From the NCBI GenBank assembly GCA_027924585.1, contig BSBM01001067.1:6842501-6906500 (forward strand): a stretch of DNA of 64,000 bases. The letters run 5' to 3'. The position numbers and the translations under genes are program-made. The notes below the pieces were generated by a model. The model saw only the letters and a program-made list of their open reading frames with translations. It was not told where the DNA came from and ran no database searches. Within the stretch, counting starts at the first letter, position 1, and the number at the start of each line of letters is the position of its first letter. This document shows positions 57,440-64,000 of the stretch, in pieces. This DNA comes from Larix kaempferi. Taxonomy: Eukaryota > Streptophyta > Pinopsida > Pinales > Pinaceae.

Positions 57440-57760
57440 ACTTGTGAATTCTCCTTCGACCTGTTTCGGAGAAAATCACCGAGTTATGCCGATTAGTGAA
57501 CTCATCTATCTCCTCCGACCCGTTTTGGAGCAACTCACTAAGTTCTGCTGATCGGTGAAATCGTCTATCTCTTTCGATCTGTTGCGAAGCAACTCACCTA
57601 GCTCCGCCGACCGCTTCGACGCAAACTCGCCAGTTCTCTCTGATCACTTCGACATAAACTTGTTAGTTCTCGCCAACCACTTTGGTGCAAACTCGCCAGT
57701 TCTCGCCGACCGTTTCGGCGCAAACATGCCAGTTCTCGCCGATCTGTTTCGGCGACTTTT
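57440..57760. repeat. 33-bp (11-codon) tandem repeat in the LARD-like leader
   Basis: Three to four clear units with AGTTCTCGCCGACC and TTTCGGCGCAAAC words at about 57632-57755. Upstream, longer degenerate units (about 74 bp, GACCxGTTTxGGAGCAACTCAC) begin near 57455, and more TTTCGGCGCAACTC copies lie at 57990-58060. Since 33 is a multiple of three, both strands stay open through the array. Confidence 0.8.
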
Positions 57761-58214
57761 TCCTTTTTCGCCGAAATTTTCCTTCTTTTTCGGTGAACTT
57801 ATTGATTTTCTGCCCACTGTTTCGGCGCAACTCGTAAACTTGAGCCGACCATTTCGGCGGAACTTGAAATCTTGCACCGACACAGACTTAGCAGAAAACT
57901 AAAAAAAAAACACTTTAGAAAATTTTGAAATTTTTCATTCTTTTCCCCGGCACTTCCGCAAACTTCATCAGCGTAACTCAGTGAGATTCACCGACCGTTT
58001 CGGCGCAACTCAGCGAGATTCACCAAAACGCATCGCCGCAATCTTGTCGGCACAACTTGGCGAGATTCACCGACATAGTCTTAGAAGAAAGCTCAGAAAC
58101 ACTTAGAAAAATTTGAAAATTTTGAATTTTTTTTAATGATCAGTGTTGAGCAGGAGGAATACCTACCTTTGCAGGTTGCCTGATTTGGCCCATATGCCCA
58201 TTGTTGTAGCCTAC

Positions 58215-58226
58215 GCTCTGATACCA
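58215..58226 (-). other. Primer-binding site (initiator Met tRNA type) of the LARD-like element
   Basis: Minus strand TGGTATCAGAGC, three bases from the 5' LTR. Confidence 0.9.
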
Positions 58227-58229
58227 TTC

Positions 58230-59548
58230 TGTCACGTCCCCTCTCGTGGACCCAATTCGAGGAAGGGAACATGATTCCAATCTCTGGGGCGTTTACATAA
58301 ACTCAACCCGATTCATTAAATTCATACGAATTAAACCAATGTGTGCAGATGCAATTCAACAAACATGCACAGCGGAAATAAACAAATCATCCACACACAT
58401 TTCATATGCATACAACATATCAATACAATCATCAAATTATAACATTTCAGAAGCAAAACACATAGATAGAGAAACACTTATCTTTACGGTGAAATGGTCC
58501 CAAGCAACTAGCTATGTTGCTACAACGTTCCACCCAACCATAGGCCAGTTGTGTTCATCAATTCTTTCAACAAAACTGCCACCTCCGAGCTGGGCATGAT
58601 TCTTACAAGGAAAAAGGGACATTCAAGCTCATTCACAGCCAATTAATCATTTCATCTGAGCCAATCCAGTCCACAGTAGGGTTTATCAGGCTACATTTGA
58701 ACCCTGGATGCTTGCACTAAAGCTCAAGCCAAAAAAATGGATTTACCAACAGGATGGCCATGGGTTTTCCCCAAATCATTTCCATCCAAAAACAAATTGT
58801 GGGATTGGGGAAAACATTCATAGGGAGGAAAACGATTTATCCCCAACTATCTAAGCATTTAACAACCAAAACGGTCTCTATGGAACCCCAATTCGATTAT
58901 CCCTTCCTCCCCATTGGTATACAACACAAAAACTCCCTTCTCCCAACTGAGAATGAAGGAAAACACAGAAAAACATGGCTGGAAAACGCCCAGGTAGCTC
59001 CAAACTCATGAGGGAGGGAAACTGCTTCATGGATAATGGCTTGGGAAGCAATTCATGGCTCTTTTCTTGCCCCAGAAGCAAAACACGATTTTCCATGAAG
59101 GGTGGCTTGCCCATACCCGAATTTGGACAGCCATACTTCCCATTCCCCAAGGCATTAACTACCTCAAACAACTCTTGGGAGAAATGAATGATTGGGTACA
59201 AAAGTCAACCTGGGTAGTTGAGGGTTCATGGGTCCTCTCATTGACATTTGGCTTGAATTGATTGGCTCCAAGGTTTGAATGTTTCCCTCCTAATTCCTTT
59301 TAAAATCATGCCCCCATCTCTTGTTAAATGGCATAGCTAGTTGTGGGTATTTTATTAAATGCATATTTACAATTCCCATGGCTCACTAGCACATGGGTAG
59401 CATAATATCAAATACTTTCCTCTTCAAGGTCGAGCGTTCACTAGCGGGGACTTGGCCTTGAGTTCCACGCTAGGAATCATACATAATATGCATACAATAT
59501 TTACATTATAGCCCAAAATATTACAAGGGTCAAAATTGGGACATGACA
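58230..59548 (-). repeat. 5' LTR of the LARD-like element
   Basis: 1,319 bp, start TGTCACGTCCCC, end GGGACATGACA, matching 22573-23891. It is followed by the AGTAG duplication. Confidence 0.93.
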
Positions 59549-59553
59549 AGTAG

Positions 59554-61545
59554 ATATCACATATGGGCTTATTTTCATTATTGGTGGGTTACCGTACGCT
59601 CAACAAATGATATCTCATCATGGGTCATTAAGTGAGTGGTTTCTCTTTGTGTTATATGAAAAGAAATTTATTCACATATTAGGATTTGTATTGTACCTTG
59701 GTTTCCATTTTCATCATTGGTGGAATTCCTCACCTCTACCAACATCTTTCATACATGGCTATTGCTTAGAGGGTCTTTATCATGTGATATTTTCATTTGA
59801 TGCATGAGATAGATGTACTTGGTAGTATGTTCTTAAATTTGTTTTCCCAATACCTTCAAATTATTTTCTTGATGTTTGCTCGGGTTGGATGATGGGGGGA
59901 TGCCTTAATGCCTTTCATCTAGTGGATCTCTTTCCATCAACATTGACTCATTTTCTTTTGGAACGAGATAATACCTTGGGGCTTGCAGCCATCAATGGCA
60001 AGTTCTCTTGCTATTAACAATGGGAATACATCAAAGTCCCATGATCCACATATTCTACAAAGTGTTCGATGCTAATACATCTATTCACACTTGCTAGAAT
60101 GTAGTAACTAACTTTACACCCATTATCATTATCGGTGGGTTGTCTCATGTTTGCTAACAATATACATCAATGATCGATAACCAAACAATTTCTCCCATGT
60201 TAGAATTTAACACAAGGTGTGGATTTGTACATTTTGACTAATTTGGATTGAAGACCATTGGCCTATTGTAACATCCCTATTGCTTCAACCCAACTTGCGC
60301 AAGTAGTACCACCTATCTACGCGATATTGGTACTTTGTGAAGAACTAGTTTTGTACTTCATCTAGTTCTAGTTATTCTCTTGATATACACTAAGACATAG
60401 ACCCACTTTGTATCTACTTGTGGCTAGGATATATTTTTCACATGGATCCACTGTGTACCTTTTTTTGTGGCTATGATTTTGCATTTTATATCCTCCATGC
60501 ATCCATAATCTACTTGATTTGGTGGCCATGCTTATTTACACTTGGGAATGTGTATGCCGCCTCGGGGAAGAGAGTCTTATGATATTTTGGTCTCTATTGT
60601 AGGCACCTTTTCGATTCAAAGTTCATAGGACTCCACTTGGTGCCACTTGACAATTTTCCTTGTTGTCTATAATGTATTCTGGCCACCAACTTCCCTTTTG
60701 ACCTCATACATTGGGGGTATCTATTATAGAATTATTTGACACCTCTTTGTCTTTAATATACACATGGCCTTCATATTGATCACTTCCAGTCATTGCTTAG
60801 CTCAAAGAATACTTCAACAAGCCTTTTTTGCCACATCCACACAATGTACTTTGAAATAAGTCATGTACATCCATGTTTCACATGGGAAAGGCATGTGGAC
60901 CTTGGAAAATTTTAAAATAATAATAAATGCACATATTTTTGTTTGTCCCTGAGCAGGCTTCAAAATTTTTTTACACCTGTATCTCCCTCAAACTACCACC
61001 AACTACCTTAACCATCTCATAAGACCATAAAATAAGGCCTAATGTTGGGGAAAGGGGAGGGATATAATTATAGCATCCTTATGTTGGAATAGTTATCTAT
61101 GATCATATATGAGTTTTTATGACCGTCTTGTCCCAAAACCCCCTGTTTTTGTTATAGCTTATTTTTTGGGATTTGAGGATTAAATTCCTTAGTTTTCCTA
61201 AACCTTTTTCTTAGGGAGAAGTTGGAGTCCAAAGGTTTCCATTGGTGGTATAGAATTGGGGGAACCTAGACATCGATTACAAAAGGCATCAATAGCAAGT
61301 CATCATGTATAAGTGTATTTGTTGTTCTCATAATTTATAAATGGATATCTCTCTTCTCTCCCTCCCCCCCAATATGACAGTTAATGTTTTAATTGTTTTT
61401 GAATTCGTGTTGGATGATATGATTGTATTTCAATATTTGGCAGTGAATGTTATGAAATATGTTCACCACTGTAGAGCCTCAATACTAATGAACTAGCTTG
61501 TTCATTTTGTGTGTTAGCTTGAACAGATACAATTGGATGCAGCAC
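59554..61545. other. Unassigned sequence left of the plus-strand LARD-like block
   Basis: No coding domain seen. TGTAACATCCC at about 60267 resembles an LTR start, but neither a matching end nor a repeated CCTAT flank was found. ATTATTGGTGGGTT-like words recur (59575-59590, 60125-60145). Confidence 0.35.
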
Positions 61546-61549
61546 ACTC

Positions 61550-61672
61550 ATGGAGCACATGGACTACTCAACATGTGTTGAGCATAATCTCTGGAGCACA
61601 TGGATGACATATATGTGTTGAGCAGAAGCTCTGGAACACATGGACTACTCATTATGTGTTGAGCATAAGCTC
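61550..61672. repeat. Tandem repeat, about 41-bp unit, in the plus-strand relative
   Basis: Three units of CTGGAGCACATGGA followed by an ATGTGTTGAGCA word. It lies just before the block shared with the LARD-like element, as the unrelated 41-bp array at 25293-25450 does there. Confidence 0.85.
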
Positions 61673-62348
61673 TGAATAGAATTAGAGTGACTCTACTTAA
61701 AAAAGTTGAACATAATCTCGGGAAACAACAAAACTTATTATATTACTGATGTTGAGTTGGGGGCTCTGGAGCATCAGTAATAAGGTTTTCTATTAATTAT
61801 TAGGTTCCCCGGGTGAGAAGCATGGGACAAACATTAGACAGTAAGTGTCATAGCCAAGAAAGCGCAAGTCAAGTACTCACATTGAAGTGAAAGAGGCTAA
61901 GGAGCATGGAACCACAGTGTTGGTGTGACTCCGGCTTAGAAGAAGACTAAGAGGGGGAAACTCTTACTCTCATTTTTCCTTTTAATTGATGCATTACATA
62001 AAACAGAAAATTGATTGAATGCATGTTTTGGCTGAGAAATGATTGTGGTTGATTGCTTGAAATACTTGTGAAGGATGAATTAGTTAATTCCTTATGAAAA
62101 GGATGAACATGCATGAGTTCATGTGCATGTTGGGCAAGCATGAAAAGTGTGAAAGTCTCATGGATATAGCATGGAATTTTCCCTGTCATTTGGGAAATTA
62201 ATTGACTGATTTTAATGTTATGTTATGTTGGGCCTAACATAATTACAATGATGTATTTCACAGGTGAGAAATTGAAGTTATTTGTTGCAGCTGTTAAAAA
62301 GCAAGTACTACTTGTGAGCAAAGTGAGATCCAACTGTGCACATTGACC

Positions 62349-62762
62349 ATGGAAGCAAACCAAAGGCTGTTGGATTTGGATGAAAACCTTATGCAAACAA
62401 TTGCCAAGACCCAAGAAAATCTTGGGGAGATACTCAAGCTAAAAAGGAAGCATAATGAGATGAACCAAAAGGCTTTGCAGGACACTATTTGTCTACAAAT
62501 AGATGTAAAAAGCATTCTGGGAACAATCAGCAGTGGAAAGGAAAGTGGATCAATGAAGAAGCATTCGTACAATCATCCCATTAAGAAACGTTCCAGGTGG
62601 GAAGACTCAAAGGAAATGGAGCTGGCAAAGGAAAAGCAACCACGAAATTGTTGGGGATGTGGTGGTGATCACTTCTTAAACAAATGTCCTAAAAGAATAA
62701 ATAAAAGAACCAATGTGTATATAATAAAACATTACGACAATGAAATTTTGTATATGTTTTGA
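62349..62762 (+). CDS. Small coiled-coil and zinc-knuckle protein (gag-like), 137 residues
   Basis: ATG 62349 in context ACCATGG (an open stretch begins at TTG 62343, but ATG is preferred), stop TGA 62760-62762. Residues 1-60 look helical and coiled-coil prone (LLDLDENLMQTIAKTQENLG). A basic patch HPIKKRSRW lies near 80, and a complete CX2CX4HX4C zinc knuckle (CWGCGGDHFLNKC) near residues 100-112, with a Lys/Arg-rich tail. It resembles the nucleocapsid end of gag but stands alone, 34 bases before the polypurine tract. It may be a gag remnant fused to the 3' end by internal deletion, or a small protein kept by the family. The equivalent region of the element at 22573-59548 has no such ORF. Confidence 0.6.
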   Translation: MEANQRLLDLDENLMQTIAKTQENLGEILKLKRKHNEMNQKALQDTICLQIDVKSILGTISSGKESGSMKKHSYNHPIKKRSRWEDSKEMELAKEKQPRNCWGCGGDHFLNKCPKRINKRTNVYIIKHYDNEILYMF

Positions 62763-62796
62763 TGCAATGTTAATCATCGAGGACGATGAAGACTCT

Positions 62797-62810
62797 AAGG
62801 GGAGGGGAAT
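62797..62810 (+). other. Polypurine tract of the plus-strand relative
   Basis: AAGGGGAGGGGAAT directly before TGTAACACC; the same core as 23892-23904 on the other strand. Confidence 0.85.
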
Positions 62811-64000
62811 TGTAACACCCCCTGGCCTAGGTTAGATTTGTTATTGTAATTGAACATTGTGGGTATGAGTATGTACATAGCATGGTAATATTTTAATAAA
62901 AAAACCAATTGGCTACATGAGGAGCAATACGCTAAAGAGGGGATTCAAATATTAACCAAGCGTTGTGAGGAGGTAACTTCGACTTATGTACCTTGTTCCC
63001 TAAAACCTTGTTCTATAAACTTTATGATTAAACCCAAAAACCCATACTTCTAAGCCTTAAAATTAATGGGGGTATTTAATAATTAAATATTGTTTAATGT
63101 ATTGATTAAGTGGTTAATCATGCTTAAGGTTGGGGAAGGAAACGTGTTCCTTTGGAATAGTCACATGGGCGCCCAAAGGAGGACACGGGGGTTGCCTCGG
63201 TGATCCAGGCAGACGTGGGGCATGCTGATGCTACGCACAACCTGGTGGTTGGACGTTAGTCTAGGAGAATGCACATAGGGAGCACAAGAAAAGTGTCTGC
63301 AGAGTGCGAGAAGAAGGGGGAGAATCTGAGAGGAATTTCAGACACAGACAATGAAGAGGATCACTATGTGTTTTGAGTTCTTAGAGAGTGAAGAAAGCTT
63401 GGGGAAGAATCCGTGTGATGAACCTGAACCTGAATTGTTGAGTTAAACCGTTTTGGCCATGATTTCCTTGGTTGCACAGACCAATAAATTGACAATTAAG
63501 CATGAGACCGAGAGGGAAACCCGACGTTTGCAGTGAAATGTGTTGCTATGGGTTTTGGGAAGGAACTTAGGTGGGTCAATTGAAGTATTGAAAAGGAATT
63601 GGTTACCAAACTGTTGTTTGTTGAACCTTGTGTATATCTTTTACCTCTGTTAATTCCACCTTAGACTCTGAGAGTGAGTTGGGGGGAAAATTGGTGAGAT
63701 ATCTCTAGTTAATATCTGGATCTTGGCTCGGGGGTGAACTTGGGAGCTGAAATAGTACAGGCTGGACAAGTTCTAAGGTTGGGTGGAGCATGGCTCACAT
63801 GCAGCCAGTTGCCACATTCATGTGAATTTCAGATAAGTATAGCTATGTATGAATTATAATGTCCATGTGTTCAATTATGCTTGATATGTTCAATTTGTGG
63901 AAGGAATGTGTAAATAAATGTAGGCCATGAATATGCTATGCTTATGCTTGTGTAGAAGGTTGTATACTTGTAGGATGTTTCCTTAAATTACATGAGTTAT
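62811..64000 (+). repeat. 3' LTR of the plus-strand relative (truncated by window end)
   Basis: Starts TGTAACACCCCCTGGCC directly after the polypurine tract. At least 1,190 bp. It is not visibly close to the LTR at 22573, so it is a different subfamily. No gene seen. Confidence 0.7.

Larger units (their letters stand above)
22573..59548 (-). mobile_element. Non-autonomous LTR retrotransposon (LARD-like), outer shell of the nest
   Basis: Two 1,319-bp LTRs, an initiator-Met primer site (58215-58226), a polypurine tract (23892-23904) and a perfect AGTAG duplication define one element in minus orientation. After removing the chromovirus inserted at 27404-55408 plus its 5-bp duplication, it is about 8.97 kb, with about 6.3 kb internal. 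No protease, RT, RNase H or integrase motif is visible in 23892-27398 or 55414-58229, only tandem repeats and a small ORF. It presumably needs proteins from a related autonomous element. Its LTRs look more diverged than those of the elements inside it, as expected for the oldest layer. Confidence 0.9.
59554..64000 (+). mobile_element. 3' part of a plus-strand LARD-like relative (runs off the window)
   Basis: Block 61850-62265 matches the LARD-like element at 24320-24760 in opposite orientation, and the polypurine tract at 62797-62810 is the same, so this is a family member in plus orientation. Its 3' LTR starts at 62811 (TGTAACACCCC) and is cut by the window end. How far it extends to the left is unknown; it may continue across the LARD-like insertion to before 22567. 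Confidence 0.6.

Noticed and set aside
57555-57902. A 115-codon plus-strand frame with an 11-residue repeat
   Set aside because: Openness is explained by the 33-bp repeat and the opposite strand is equally open; reported as a repeat, not a gene.
60267-60277. TGTAACATCCC as a possible LTR start
   Set aside because: No CCTAT repeat downstream and no primer-binding site in the next 2 kb; kept only as a note in the unassigned region.
62292-62325. Possible short intron before the zinc-knuckle ORF (GTGAGAAATT to TTGTTGCAG near 62262-62290)
   Set aside because: Only about 30 bases, below the usual minimum for a plant intron.

Overview
The window is plant nuclear DNA made almost entirely of nested LTR retrotransposons. 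I could not support any host protein-coding gene or structural RNA gene. The multi-kilobase LTRs, a Tat-lineage Ty3 element with a second RNase H, three levels of nesting, and many C-to-T-type nonsense codons suggest a large, heavily methylated genome. A gymnosperm, perhaps a conifer, is my guess; the sequence does not prove it.

Layout. (1) 1-9157: degenerate 3' part of a plus-strand Tat element (copy A: integrase, archaeal-type RNase H, then an antisense ORF). A minus-strand Ty3/gypsy element (2602-8799, LTRs of about 787 bp) has inserted into the antisense ORF. (2) 9909-13981: a 4.07-kb solo LTR with a perfect 5-bp target duplication. (3) 14330-about 19501: a minus-strand Ty1/copia element. 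(4) 19507-22567: unassigned DNA with a TA hairpin, a small repeat and a 5'-UTR-like patch. (5) 22573-59548: a nested stack. The outer shell is a non-autonomous element with 1,319-bp LTRs. Inside it lies a Tekay-like chromovirus (27404-55408) with LTRs of 4,050 and 4,510 bp. Inside the last codons of that pol lies a 14.56-kb Tat element, copy B (31516-46075, LTRs 940 bp). All three layers have perfect 5-bp target duplications (AGTAG, CTTAT, GTGTT). (6) 59554-64000: the 3' end of a plus-strand relative of the outer shell, with a small zinc-knuckle ORF just before its polypurine tract and a 3' LTR running off the window.

The most interesting feature is in the Tat family. Downstream of integrase and the extra RNase H, on the opposite strand to gag-pol, both copies carry an ORF for a protein of about 360 residues with a predicted intron of about 120 bp (121 bp in copy B, 119 bp in copy A) at the same place. 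It resembles the mobile-domain or transposon-protein families of plants. Because the intron is antisense to the element's genomic RNA it would survive retrotransposition, so this looks like a captured gene carried as cargo.

None of the elements looks autonomous. Copia integrase has its catalytic Glu replaced by Lys, Tat copy B integrase its first catalytic Asp replaced by Tyr, and the Tekay-like element has FIDN instead of xxDD in its reverse transcriptase. The Ty3/gypsy and Tekay-like polyproteins remain in one register for kilobases, broken mainly by TAG, TGA or TAA codons where CAG, CGA, CAA or TGG is expected, as methylcytosine deamination would produce.
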